Positions 10,001 through 17,559 of a DNA stretch of 64,000 nucleotides are shown in pieces. Numbering within the stretch: the stretch's first letter is position 1; each line of letters begins with the position of its first letter. The notes beneath the pieces were generated by a model. It made no database searches. It was not told the origin of the DNA and saw only the letters and a list, made by a program, of their open reading frames with translations. The stretch comes from JBBSEX01 sp038239345 (GTDB lineage Bacteria; Acidobacteriota; Terriglobia; Bryobacterales; Bryobacteraceae): contig JBBSEX010000016.1 of assembly GCA_038239345.1 (NCBI GenBank), forward strand, positions 62,001-126,000, written 5' to 3'. A program made the translations under genes and the position numbers.

Positions 10001-11524
10001 ACCGTGGACAGCGGGAATCTGGCGTCATCGTTGTGCACCGTGAGGCAGGGTTGTCTGGAGATCCTCAAGAAGCCCTTGATCACCGACGACGCCTTAGCCG
10101 GGCTTCACGATCATACAGTTCATCTGCGCGAGATGCTGCCCAATGGATCAAAAAACATTGCGGTGATGCGCCTTATCGCCGCGCTCTTACATCAACTGGA
10201 GTCGAAGCCCCTCGATCTTTTTTTCTGGGAAGGGATACTGACCGAAGCGCAGGAAACCACCCGTCATATCGCCGAAAAGATGGAAATGATCTGCTGGCAA
10301 CTGGAACAGCAGGAAGATCGCCACCGGGCGGGCGAACTGCGTTACTGGCAGAAGGCACTTTCCGAGCGTGTGGATGCTGCAGTGGTACAACTAGGCAGGT
10401 TGGCGCCCTGGTTGGCCACGCCGCTGGAACCCGAGTTCCGTGTCAACATGCGCGATGCTTCCCTCGCGCCGATATTCGTAGAACTAGGAAGAGTTCACGA
10501 CTTGGGCGGACTTCCCGACGCTTATGATCGCATTGAGAATTTGATCCACGAGCGTTTGGAAGGCGCTACTCCGCTTTATTCGAAGCTGCGTTGGACTCTG
10601 GAGGAGCTGTTGGTGCGCCGCCTTCCCGATGCCCGCGTGTATGCCGGCGAATTGAATCAAAGTTTGACGATGGCCGCGGCGCAGGCGCAGAGCTTCTTCG
10701 AAGAAATGGAATTCGCCTTCCTATTCCAGAGTCAGCGGAAGGTGATGCGCGTGGGTCATGATGTAGCCTCGGACAAGGGCGACGATTTCTACTACGATCT
10801 TCTCGCTTCCGAAGCTCGTACGGCGGTATTCATCGCGATCGCTAAAGGCGATATCCCACGCGAGTCGTGGTTCCATCTGGGCCGTAAGCTAACCGCCTAT
10901 CGGAACCATCGGACTCTGGTGTCGTGGAGCGGCACGATGTTCGAATACCTGATGCCGCTGCTGCATATGCGTCGGTACGAGAATACGTTGCTGGATCAAA
11001 GCCTGCGCGAGGCCGTGAAGGCGCAGCAAACCTTTGCCCGTGAGCGGCGGATTCCCTGGGGTATATCAGAGGCGGCGTTTGCCGCTCGCGATAGCCGGAT
11101 GCAGTACCAATATCATGCTTTCGGCATTCCAGCCCTGTGTGCCCGGGCGGATATATCGGACGAGGTGGTGGTTGCACCGTACGCGACGATGCTTGCATTG
11201 ATGATTGACCCGGCGGCAGCCACCGCGAATTTAAGACAGCTGGCGTCTAAAGGCGCACTCGACGATCAGTATGGGTTCTTTGAATCGATCGACTACTCGC
11301 GATCGATAGGAATTAATAAGTCGGAACCACAAATTATCCGGTCGTTCATGGTGCATCACCAAGGCATGGGCTTGCTGGCGATCAACAACGCCGTGCTAAA
11401 TGGACGGATGCAGGAGCGCTTCCATCTGGATCCTGCCGTACAGGCGACGGAATATTTACTGCAGGAGCGGATGCCGGCGCTAATGGAGATGATCGAAGAA
11501 GAACCGCAAACCGCGGCGGCCTAG
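7034..11524 (+). CDS. cyclic beta-1,2-glucan synthase-like protein (GT84 + glycoamylase-like GH189 module, no GH94)
   Basis: This 1496-residue membrane protein resembles the first two thirds of NdvB/ChvB. An N-terminal region of about 280 residues is followed by membrane helices near 305-350, then a GT84-type transferase region with DTD at 512-514 and the acceptor-side motif KHRWVRGDW at 658-666. Four to six more helices lie around 700-900. A glycoamylase-like module fills about 905-1475 and contains FMVHHQGMG at 1438-1446. In known cyclic glucan synthases the GT84 part extends the beta-1,2 chain from UDP-glucose, the central GH189 module cyclises it, and a C-terminal GH94 phosphorylase module sets chain length. 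Here the protein stops after the central module, although family members with all three run to about 2800 residues. It overlaps the upstream ABC gene by 4 bp. Product and cyclisation are inferred. Confidence 0.85.
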   Translation: MKTASDSRYTKQGHAPKEAAISSPASYRSVPDRLDECARILRDKVTELRALARQRSERAAVEIWLLDNHSYVQFQIREARRSLPLSYVRKLPRLPERGGETRVYRITADLVAATTGAIDTDAMAHFATRLKHDHPLILAELWAFGPMLRLVLAERLVAVIQEGLENEEAVATVVQSFHNLESVSWREFVESVSSLEEILRRDPAGVYPQMDFPTRDSYRHAAEQIAKLARKPEDEVAKLALAMAQTACSDGTSDESPRFVDQRKHVGYYLVGNGKKDFRNAAGCRITLRSAFALFGRAYVQPLYFGFVAIVTALLLAGFLWLFGFHEWWILAVLLIPASQAALEIANLVASRLVVPKVLPTMDFSDGIPEDCQTMVVVPTLLLSAANAEKLLGDLEIRYLANRDVNLYFALLTDYADAAGPHTDKDEPVLEVCSQGVQRLNARYGRGDSGPFFLFHRPRHWNPQEGSWMGYERKRGKLNDFNDVLMGHSNRFEIIVGDMSVLLRIRYVITLDTDSQLPRDTARKMVASMAHPLNRPVLDPKTNTVTSGYAVIQPRVSVSMESSGRSRLAQIFSGQTGFDPYSTAVSDVYQDLFGRASFTGKGIYDLWAFETAVGKRFPENAILSHDLIEGEHARTGLLTSVEVIDDYPTTYQAFSKRKHRWVRGDWQIMPWLFSKVPGPNRERYGNPLPLLSRWKILDNLRRSLYEIFFFLALIAGWFILPSPGLWTVAVFALMLLPTYADMILTIVRAPERRLLSSFITNLATRLVLSHRDAALNLLFIPHQALMMCDSIIRTLVRQRSRRKMLEWETMAQSELAGVKVSMVEKYLTISAGFALVLLGLLSWYSPVFNLAIALSALWVATPVIVSWLNAPPAKPAALSEGDRGFLRDTALRTWRFFRDYSTPESNWLAPDNVQQDPPLVANQISPTNLGLLLTASLSAHDFGYLTQDELGTRLNRIFETMTRMERYRGNFYNWYNTLTLSPMPPVFVSTVDSGNLASSLCTVRQGCLEILKKPLITDDALAGLHDHTVHLREMLPNGSKNIAVMRLIAALLHQLESKPLDLFFWEGILTEAQETTRHIAEKMEMICWQLEQQEDRHRAGELRYWQKALSERVDAAVVQLGRLAPWLATPLEPEFRVNMRDASLAPIFVELGRVHDLGGLPDAYDRIENLIHERLEGATPLYSKLRWTLEELLVRRLPDARVYAGELNQSLTMAAAQAQSFFEEMEFAFLFQSQRKVMRVGHDVASDKGDDFYYDLLASEARTAVFIAIAKGDIPRESWFHLGRKLTAYRNHRTLVSWSGTMFEYLMPLLHMRRYENTLLDQSLREAVKAQQTFARERRIPWGISEAAFAARDSRMQYQYHAFGIPALCARADISDEVVVAPYATMLALMIDPAAATANLRQLASKGALDDQYGFFESIDYSRSIGINKSEPQIIRSFMVHHQGMGLLAINNAVLNGRMQERFHLDPAVQATEYLLQERMPALMEMIEEEPQTAAA

Positions 11525-11533
11525 GTGCCTGTT

Positions 11534-12184
11534 TTAGGTGCTACTTGCCGAGTCAACAGCGGAGATGGGAGTACCCACTTCCAAGCCGCCAAAAACTGTT
11601 TCCGTGAGTGCGTCGATCAGCTGATTAGTCTCCACCCAGGGAAACGTATGATGAGTAATCAACAACGAAGTGACACCGTGAAAGGATGCCCATATTGCCT
11701 GGCTGACCGCTTCGATATTATCCACCTTCACGCGTCCCAAAGCGACGCACTCGCCTAATCCGAGGCGTAAATGATCGAACAATTTCTGTCCCATCGCATG
11801 CGAGCGAGAGCAATTCTCTGGCGCTTCAAACCCCTTGAAATCCATCATGAAACACAGCCGGTAATGGTTGGGATGTTCCAGTCCGAATTCCACATACGCC
11901 CGAAGCCCACGCTTCAAACCCTGCAGCGGATCCGCCGTGGCATCCCGCAAAGAAGTCATTTTCTGGTCCAGTTTGCTGAAGGTCTCCTCGCAGATACAGT
12001 CGAGGAGATCGGCTTTGTCCTGAAAATACAGATAAATCGTTGTGGGCGAATATTCGATCTTTTCTGCAATCTTCCGCATCGAGACGTTCTCAAACCCTTC
12101 TTTTACAAAGAGTTCTCGAGCCGCATCGAGGATGTCCTGGCGAAGTTCCTGTTTTTCACGCGCCCGGCGTTCTTGCACACCCAT
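11534..12184 (-). CDS. TetR/AcrR-family transcriptional regulator
   Basis: This 216-residue protein has a TetR-type N-terminal DNA-binding domain at about residues 14-60: ILDAARELFVKEGFENVSM, then RKIAEKIEYSPTTIYLYF, the helix-turn-helix, then KADLLDCICEETF. The C-terminal ligand domain shows no recognisable signature. It is convergent with the glucan synthase gene, with 9 bp between the stops, and divergent from the ECF sigma gene, so its likely targets are itself or the divergent operon. The ligand is unknown. ORFs on the opposite strand here are shadows. Confidence 0.9.
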   Translation of the reverse strand: MGVQERRAREKQELRQDILDAARELFVKEGFENVSMRKIAEKIEYSPTTIYLYFQDKADLLDCICEETFSKLDQKMTSLRDATADPLQGLKRGLRAYVEFGLEHPNHYRLCFMMDFKGFEAPENCSRSHAMGQKLFDHLRLGLGECVALGRVKVDNIEAVSQAIWASFHGVTSLLITHHTFPWVETNQLIDALTETVFGGLEVGTPISAVDSASST

Positions 12185-12267
12185 ACAATCAGCTTAACAC
12201 CGTTAACCATCTGTGAACGAACGGAAGCGTAGTTATATGAACGTGGGATTAAACTTTGCCGCGAGCG

Positions 12268-12282
12268 TTACAGTGGTTACAG
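12268..12282 (+). promoter_or_regulatory. TTACAG direct repeat upstream of ECF sigma gene
   Basis: In the 155-bp region between the divergent TetR and ECF genes, the hexamer TTACAG occurs at 12268-12273 and again at 12277-12282, a 9-bp period. About 60 bp upstream, TTAAC also occurs twice near 12194 and 12203. Either pair could be an operator or an ECF-type promoter element for autoregulation. Nothing in the sequence decides between these, and short repeats like these can occur by chance. Confidence 0.2.
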
Positions 12283-12339
12283 ATTCGGGTTCGTTTAGAT
12301 GAAGTAAACCCTGCGGGCTCTTTCCCGTCTGAAAGGTAT

Positions 12340-12930
12340 ATGACCAGCGTAATGGCTGACCAAATGCTGGCGAAGGCCGACACAATCGGGCTCCGGGACT
12401 TTGGGGCGTGGATGACGGCTGAGCAACGGCGGGTTTTTCTGCTATGCCGCCGGTTTCTTCAGGATCCCGATGAGGCCGACTCGGCGACGCAAGATGTGTT
12501 CCTTAAAGCGTATCAAGCCTTCCAGCGCCCCGATTTTAAAGAAATAGACGATCCGGCGAAATGGGTGACGCGGATTGCGGTAAACACTTGCCTGGATCGG
12601 CTCCGCTCGAAGAAATGGCAATTTTGGCGAAAGCGTCCGAAGCCGGAAGAAGAGATGCTTATTCTGGGTATGGCGGCATCGGGAAATCCGAATGCCGAAG
12701 ATCGCTATTTCGCGGAAGAAATAAAGGGACGCTTAGCGCTTGCTCTCAATAAGCTGTCGGCACGCCAACGGGCTGTTTTTACACTTCGCCACCATGAAGG
12801 GCACAGTCTGGATGAGATCGCGGAACTACTACAATTGGATCCTGGGACGGTAAAGGCGCATATGTTCCGCGCAGTCGGCAAGCTCCGGGAGGAGCTGCGG
12901 GATCTGTATGGAAGTCGAGGGAAGAAATGA
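12340..12930 (+). CDS. ECF-type RNA polymerase sigma factor
   Basis: This is a sigma-70 family extracytoplasmic-function factor of 196 residues from the ATG at 12340. Region 2 is seen in RRVFLLCRRFLQDPDEADSA and TQDVFLKAYQAFQRP, and region 4 in LSARQRAVFTLRHHEGHSLD with the helix-turn-helix DEIAELLQLDPGTVKAHMFR. A longer TTG frame from 12256 exists, but its extra residues do not look like a sigma factor and GAAAGG at 12331-12336 lies just before the ATG. A second ATG at 12352 is also possible. The downstream anti-sigma gene overlaps by 4 bp, as expected for a sigma/anti-sigma pair, and autoregulation is likely. The regulon cannot be read from this window. Confidence 0.9.
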   Translation: MTSVMADQMLAKADTIGLRDFGAWMTAEQRRVFLLCRRFLQDPDEADSATQDVFLKAYQAFQRPDFKEIDDPAKWVTRIAVNTCLDRLRSKKWQFWRKRPKPEEEMLILGMAASGNPNAEDRYFAEEIKGRLALALNKLSARQRAVFTLRHHEGHSLDEIAELLQLDPGTVKAHMFRAVGKLREELRDLYGSRGKK

Positions 12931-13361
12931 ACGGCCAACACAAGACAGAGCAGGAGTTGCTGGAAGCGCTCTACTGTAATGACAGCGCGACGGTGGATTC
13001 GCACCTGGGCGAGTGTGAAGAGTGCGGGCAAAACTGGCGGACATTACAGGAACGGCGTACCGAGCTGCTGAGAGTGGAAGAAGACATCCCGGCGGATTTT
13101 CTTGCCGCGCAGAGGCGGGCGATTTACCAGCGGCTCGACAAACGTTCGTATGCGTCTTCCTGGCCCAAATGGGTTCCGGCGCTGGCGATCGCGTTGATGT
13201 TGATTTTGGGTGTCTTCTACTTCCAGCCGGCCAGCAGCCAATTTGCGTCTAACAAGTGGAAGTCGGAGTCCGATGCGCAATTCTTCTCCGAGGTGACAAT
13301 CGCGGAGCAACAAGCTGAGCCAGCAGCTGTGGCCCCCTTGCGCGGATTATTTGAGGAATGA
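12927..13361 (+). CDS. membrane anti-sigma factor with zinc-binding (ZAS-like) motif
   Basis: This 144-residue protein is the probable anti-sigma factor of the ECF gene it overlaps by 4 bp. The cytoplasmic N-terminal part carries HLGECEECG at about residues 30-38, the Hx3Cx2C zinc-binding core of ZAS-domain anti-sigma factors. One membrane helix is seen near 85-103 (WVPALAIALMLILGVFYF), followed by a periplasmic tail of about 40 residues. Such proteins hold their sigma factor at the membrane until an envelope signal releases it. The tail is short, and the CpxP-like protein encoded next (again overlapping by 4 bp) could supply the sensing part. That division of labour is inferred from gene order. 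Confidence 0.85.
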   Translation: MNGQHKTEQELLEALYCNDSATVDSHLGECEECGQNWRTLQERRTELLRVEEDIPADFLAAQRRAIYQRLDKRSYASSWPKWVPALAIALMLILGVFYFQPASSQFASNKWKSESDAQFFSEVTIAEQQAEPAAVAPLRGLFEE

Positions 13362-13762
13362 TGACTAGACGGATTCTGTTTGGATTTTGCGCGCTGCTCA
13401 TAATGGCCTCGGCTGGCGGTGCGCAGCAGCAATTGCCACAGGGAGCATGGTGGGAAGGCCAGATTGCCCGGGATCTCAATCTGAATGAAGGGCAGTCGCG
13501 GCAGATTCGCCGTACCGTGCGCGAGTATCGCCACCAGTTGATAGACTTCCGGGGGAATCTGCAGAAGGCCGAAGGCGATTTCCAGGATTTGATGAACGAC
13601 GATCCTGTCGACGTTCGCAAAGCTAATGAGGCTATCGACCGCATGGCGCTGGCCCGCAGTGAACTCACCAAGACTCTGTCCCAGATGAGTCTGAAGCTGC
13701 GAATTATTCTAACGCCGCAGCAATGGCGTGATCTTCAGCATAAAAGGGGCGGAGGGAAGTAA
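13358..13762 (+). CDS. exported CpxP/ZraP/CnrX-like periplasmic stress or metal sensor
   Basis: This 134-residue protein starts with a clear signal peptide (ILFGFCALLIMASAGGA near residues 6-22) and is otherwise helical. It has LNLNEGQSRQIRRTVREYR in the middle and LTPQQWRDL near the C-terminus, the LTxxQ-type motifs of Spy/CpxP and of heavy-metal resistance sensors. Such proteins bind misfolded proteins or metals in the periplasm and, in the CnrYXH system, signal to an anti-sigma factor. Here it is the third gene of an overlapping sigma/anti-sigma operon, the same gene content as cnrYXH, though no metal efflux genes lie nearby. Its last 59 bp also encode the end of the convergent GGDEF-EAL gene. 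Confidence 0.72.
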   Translation: MMTRRILFGFCALLIMASAGGAQQQLPQGAWWEGQIARDLNLNEGQSRQIRRTVREYRHQLIDFRGNLQKAEGDFQDLMNDDPVDVRKANEAIDRMALARSELTKTLSQMSLKLRIILTPQQWRDLQHKRGGGK

Positions 13763-15572
13763 CTCGACCTATCCCCGGCAGTAGTTTCTGGGCCTCGTCC
13801 GGCGAAACGGGTCTTGAAAATAGATAGCCTTGAGCCGCATCGCATCCTGCATCCTCCAGCGCCACTCGCTGCGCTTCCGTTTCCACACCTTCCGCTATCA
13901 CGCTTAATCCCAGTGAGTGGGCGAGATTGACAATTCCGGCAATAATCGCCAGTTCCGCCGTCCACACTCCTGGTGTTTCGGGCAAGAAGGAGCGGTCCAT
14001 CTTGACGCTGGTCATGGGAAGCTTTTGCAGATAGCTGAGACTGGAGTAGCCGATCCCGAAATCGTCGATCGCCAAAAGTATGCCGAGGTTACGAAGACCA
14101 CGCAATTGATCGGCGGCCCGTGGCAGATCCTGCATCAACGCAGATTCCGTGATCTCCAATTCCAGCTTATGTGGACGAATGCCCGTGTCTTTGAGTATTT
14201 GCTTAACTGATTCGGCAAAGCTTGGGTGAGCCAACTGCACGGCGGAAACATTGACGGCGATCTTTCCAGGCGCAAATCCGGCCCGCTCCCAGCTAACATA
14301 TTGGCGGCAGGCCTCGCGAAGTACCCACTCTCCAATTCTGAGGATCAACCCGGCCTCTTCGGCTATCGAGATAAATTCCAGCGGGGGCACATTGCCGCGT
14401 CGCGGGTGGTTCCAGCGAAGCAACGCCTCTAACCCCGCCAGTTCGCCTTGAAAATTGAATTGCGCCTGATAATGCAGGTGAAATTCTCCCCGGTCCAAAG
14501 CCTCCCGTAGATCGTTTTCAAGCATTAGGCGATCTAGCTTGGCCAGCCCGACAGAGGCGCTGAACAGCCGGCTATTGTTGCGGCCTTCGGACTTAACTCG
14601 CGTCATCGCGCTTTCAGCATTAGCCAGCAGTATCGCTTGATCCACTCCGTGCTCGGGAAACAGTGCGCCTCCCGCGCTAGCCGTCACCCGCAGGCTGTGG
14701 CCCGCTACTTGAAATTCAGGCTTTAGAGCGTCAAGCAGCCGCGTCATGCTCTGTTGCGTGTCGGCGTAAGTGTCTGAATCGCGCAAAATTATGACAAACT
14801 TATCCCCGCCCAACCGCGCTAGATCGTTGCCCCCGCCAATCGCCTCCCGTAGGCGCCGGGAAGATTCCTCCAACACCGCGTCACCGGTCTCTTCGCCGAA
14901 TTGTTCGTTGATCACCTGAAGCCGGTCGAGGTCGAGGCATATAAGCGCGAATGCTTCGGCATTACGAGTTCCCTCGGTGATAGCCTGTTTCAGCACTCCC
15001 TGAAATCCCGTACGATTGGGCAGCCCCGTCAGTGAATCTCGTTCCAGATCCTGCGCGTTTTTCGCTCGCTCTTCGGCAAGCGCCCACTGGTCGGACAATC
15101 CACGTTGACAAGCGTAGGCGAGGCACGAGCACTGAATCACCCACACCACGACGTAATCGCCCCATGCCGGCGCCCGTTCCACCCAGTGTTCGAATGTCAT
15201 CCAGAGGGAGGCCGTAACAAACAATCTCCAATCCCGATAGAGTGCCAACAGTGCCAAGGCGGCAAAGAAATAAAGGTGACCCTCGACGGCGTTTCCGGCG
15301 GCATTAGCGGCGATCGCGGCCAAAAACATCTGGGTAGCAGCCACGGCGTGACGAGTACTCTGCTTACCAGACCGCCACAAAAGCAGAGCAACCGGAAGAA
15401 CAACCAAAACACTCCAGCGTGCCAGCCCTCCGCGATTGCTGCTGACAAGTAAGAGGATCGCCTGCGCCAGAAGCAGCCAGACGAACAGACGGTCTACACG
15501 CTGTAAGAAAAGCCCGCGACATTTCTGAAAGCTTTCTTGCGCCGAATTCGATTTGAACAGTGGACTCTGCAT
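13704..15572 (-). CDS. membrane GGDEF-EAL protein with degenerate GGDEF (GGDKF), likely c-di-GMP phosphodiesterase
   Basis: This 622-residue protein has about five membrane helices in residues 25-165, a GGDEF domain (about 175-335) and an EAL domain (about 350-605). The GGDEF signature reads GGDKF at 255-259, with Lys258 replacing the catalytic Glu, and the RxxD inhibitory site is also lost (GGND). Diguanylate cyclase activity is therefore unlikely. The EAL domain keeps E382-A383-L384 in EALLRW, ITES, the DDFGIGYSSLSYL loop, a Lys in SVKMDRSF and EGVE...QGYLF, so phosphodiesterase activity is plausible, perhaps tuned by the GGDEF part. The stop lies inside the convergent CpxP-like gene, giving a 59-bp overlap and about 25 residues beyond the usual end of an EAL domain. 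Confidence 0.9.
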   Translation of the reverse strand: MQSPLFKSNSAQESFQKCRGLFLQRVDRLFVWLLLAQAILLLVSSNRGGLARWSVLVVLPVALLLWRSGKQSTRHAVAATQMFLAAIAANAAGNAVEGHLYFFAALALLALYRDWRLFVTASLWMTFEHWVERAPAWGDYVVVWVIQCSCLAYACQRGLSDQWALAEERAKNAQDLERDSLTGLPNRTGFQGVLKQAITEGTRNAEAFALICLDLDRLQVINEQFGEETGDAVLEESSRRLREAIGGGNDLARLGGDKFVIILRDSDTYADTQQSMTRLLDALKPEFQVAGHSLRVTASAGGALFPEHGVDQAILLANAESAMTRVKSEGRNNSRLFSASVGLAKLDRLMLENDLREALDRGEFHLHYQAQFNFQGELAGLEALLRWNHPRRGNVPPLEFISIAEEAGLILRIGEWVLREACRQYVSWERAGFAPGKIAVNVSAVQLAHPSFAESVKQILKDTGIRPHKLELEITESALMQDLPRAADQLRGLRNLGILLAIDDFGIGYSSLSYLQKLPMTSVKMDRSFLPETPGVWTAELAIIAGIVNLAHSLGLSVIAEGVETEAQRVALEDAGCDAAQGYLFSRPVSPDEAQKLLPGIGRVTSLRPFYAEDHAIAAALE

Positions 15573-15700
15573 GACTGCACTTGGATCGGACCGCCGACCT
15601 CAAAGAACTCATCGAGCGCCGCAGCCCGAATGTGAGGACTATTTCGCGAGCCTTCCCGCAGCGTCCAGGCGAGTGCCAGGCAAGTGGTACTTTACTTGTT

Positions 15701-17248
15701 ATGTCATCGCACAGACTGGACGAGGTTCGGCGTCGCCACGCAAGCGCGGAGGCAGGTGGCGGGGAAGAACGGCGTCAGCGACAGCACGCGGAAGGCAAGC
15801 TTTCGGCGCGTGAGCGAATCGACCTCCTGCTCGATGAAGGCAGTTTCGAAGAACTCGACAAGCTGGTGCGCCATCGTTGCCGCGACTTCGGAATGGAAGA
15901 GCAGGTCGTCGATGGCGATGGATTCATCACCGGTTTTGGATTGCTTCACGAGCGCCTCGTCTATGTTTTCGCCCAGGATTTTACCGTCTTCGGCGGATCG
16001 CTTTCCGAATCTAACGCGCAGAAAATTTGCAAGATAATGGACATGGCGCTCAAGAATGGGGCGCCTCTAATCGGTTTGAACGACTCCGGCGGAGCGCGAA
16101 TTCAGGAGGGAGTCCTATCTCTTGGGGGCTATGCGGATATCTTCCTGCGGAATACTCTGGCCAGTGGGGTGATACCCCAAATATCGGCCATTATGGGACC
16201 CTGTGCTGGCGGAGCGGTCTATTCTCCCGCGCTCACCGACTTTGTGTTCATGGTGGACCACACAAGCCACATGTTTGTCACCGGGCCCGATGTCATCAAA
16301 ACGGTTACCCATGAAGACGTAACGAAAGAGGCGCTAGGCGGCGCCATGACCCACAATTCGATTAGCGGCGTGGCTCATTTTCTGGCTCACGACGACGCCG
16401 ATTGCCTGCGAATGATTCGCGAATTGGTGCGCTATCTGCCACAAAACAATCGTGACGGGGTGCCTAGGGTCGCTACGTCCGATCCGCCTGATCGCGAGGA
16501 TATAAAACTCGATGCGGCGGTTCCAGCCGAATCCGATCAGCCCTACGACATCAAGGACATCATCACTCGCGTGGTGGATGATGGCGAGTTTCTGGAGGTG
16601 CATGAGCATTTCGCCAAGAACATCGTAGTGGGATTCGCGCGGATGGATGGCCGCAGCATCGGCATCGTAGCGAATCAGCCGGCGTTTCTCGCGGGGTGTC
16701 TGGACATCGACTCATCGACGAAAGGTGCGCGTTTTGTGAGGTTTTGCGACGCTTTCAACATCCCGATTCTGACCTTTGAAGATGTGCCGGGTTTTCTGCC
16801 GGGAACTTCACAGGAGTTCGGCGGCATCATTCGTCATGGCGCGAAACTGCTCTATGCTTATGCCGAGGCGACGGTCCCCAAAATCACGGTGATTACTCGC
16901 AAGGCTTACGGCGGCGCCTATTGCGTGATGGGTTCGAAGCATCTGCGGACGGACATCAATCTCGCCTATCCCGGCGCGGAGATCGCCGTCATGGGAGCGG
17001 AAGGGGCGATAAACATTGTTTACCGGCGGGAACTGGCGTGCGCCGCGGATCCAGAGGCCACGCGCCGGCAGAAGACCGCCGAATTTCGCGACCGCTTCGC
17101 AAGCCCGTTTATCGCCGCCGAACGTGGCTTTATCGACGATGTGATCGAACCCCGGCAAACGCGCCCAAAAGTGATTCGGGCATTACGCATGCTGGAAAAT
17201 AAGGTCGACACCATGCCACCCAAGAAGCACGGAAATATTCCGCTCTAG
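15701..17248 (+). CDS. acyl-CoA carboxylase carboxyltransferase (beta) subunit, propionyl/methylmalonyl-CoA type
   Basis: This protein (515 residues from the ATG at 15701) matches the biotin-dependent carboxyltransferase family (PccB/MmdA). It opens with the usual LDEVRRRHASAEAGGGEERR and QHAEGKLSARERIDLLLDEG. The N-terminal half has GLNDSGGARIQEGVLSLGGY and GPCAGGAVYSPALTDF (oxyanion/CoA region). The C-terminal half has VPGFLPGTSQEFGGIIRHGA and RKAYGGAYCVMGSKHL. It would transfer carboxylate between carboxybiotin and an acyl-CoA such as propionyl-CoA. A longer frame starts at 15581, but the added 40 residues are not family-like. No biotin carboxylase or biotin carrier gene is in the window, so its partner is encoded elsewhere, and the exact acyl-CoA is not proven. 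Confidence 0.93.
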   Translation: MSSHRLDEVRRRHASAEAGGGEERRQRQHAEGKLSARERIDLLLDEGSFEELDKLVRHRCRDFGMEEQVVDGDGFITGFGLLHERLVYVFAQDFTVFGGSLSESNAQKICKIMDMALKNGAPLIGLNDSGGARIQEGVLSLGGYADIFLRNTLASGVIPQISAIMGPCAGGAVYSPALTDFVFMVDHTSHMFVTGPDVIKTVTHEDVTKEALGGAMTHNSISGVAHFLAHDDADCLRMIRELVRYLPQNNRDGVPRVATSDPPDREDIKLDAAVPAESDQPYDIKDIITRVVDDGEFLEVHEHFAKNIVVGFARMDGRSIGIVANQPAFLAGCLDIDSSTKGARFVRFCDAFNIPILTFEDVPGFLPGTSQEFGGIIRHGAKLLYAYAEATVPKITVITRKAYGGAYCVMGSKHLRTDINLAYPGAEIAVMGAEGAINIVYRRELACAADPEATRRQKTAEFRDRFASPFIAAERGFIDDVIEPRQTRPKVIRALRMLENKVDTMPPKKHGNIPL

Positions 17249-17299
17249 GCGTGCTGTTTTTCCTCTTATTCGCGGCAGGCATTCCGATATGAATTTCAG

Positions 17300-17545
17300 A
17301 TGCTTTTGCTGCTGGTCTTACTTTCGGTTGGAACTCTGGAGACGATCCTCTCGCGCGATCAGCGTAACAAGAGGCGAAAGCTCGATGTTACCGAGCCGAT
17401 GGTCCCCACAGCTAGCAAACTAGAGTCCACCGATAGCATGCTGTCGTTGCTGAAAGCAGTGGAAGGACCTGGTCGTGGACCCGCGCCTGTTGCCGTCAAC
17501 CAGAAGGACAGGGAGCGATCAAACGCTGGAGGAAAAACGCCCTAG
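17300..17545 (+). CDS. short hypothetical protein, doubtful
   Basis: An 81-residue frame begins with a run of hydrophobic residues (MLLLLVLLSVGTL) and continues with a charged, Pro/Gly-rich tail of no recognised family. It lies just after the carboxyltransferase gene, where a small membrane gamma subunit (OadG/MmdD type) can occur. The hydrophobic stretch is short for a membrane helix and no gamma-subunit pattern was recognised. No ribosome-binding site stands out. If it is not a gene, the 361 bp from 17249 to 17609 hold only the candidate -10 at 17560. Confidence 0.3.
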   Translation: MLLLLVLLSVGTLETILSRDQRNKRRKLDVTEPMVPTASKLESTDSMLSLLKAVEGPGRGPAPVAVNQKDRERSNAGGKTP

Positions 17546-17559
17546 TTCCAGCGCTTTAG

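Noticed and set aside
11771..12232. 153-residue forward ORF opposite the TetR gene
   Set aside because: The reverse-strand protein has a clear TetR helix-turn-helix; the forward product has no family character.
12256..12339. Upstream TTG start for the ECF sigma factor
   Set aside because: The added 28 residues are not sigma-like and the region holds likely promoter elements; ATG 12340 follows a purine-rich site.
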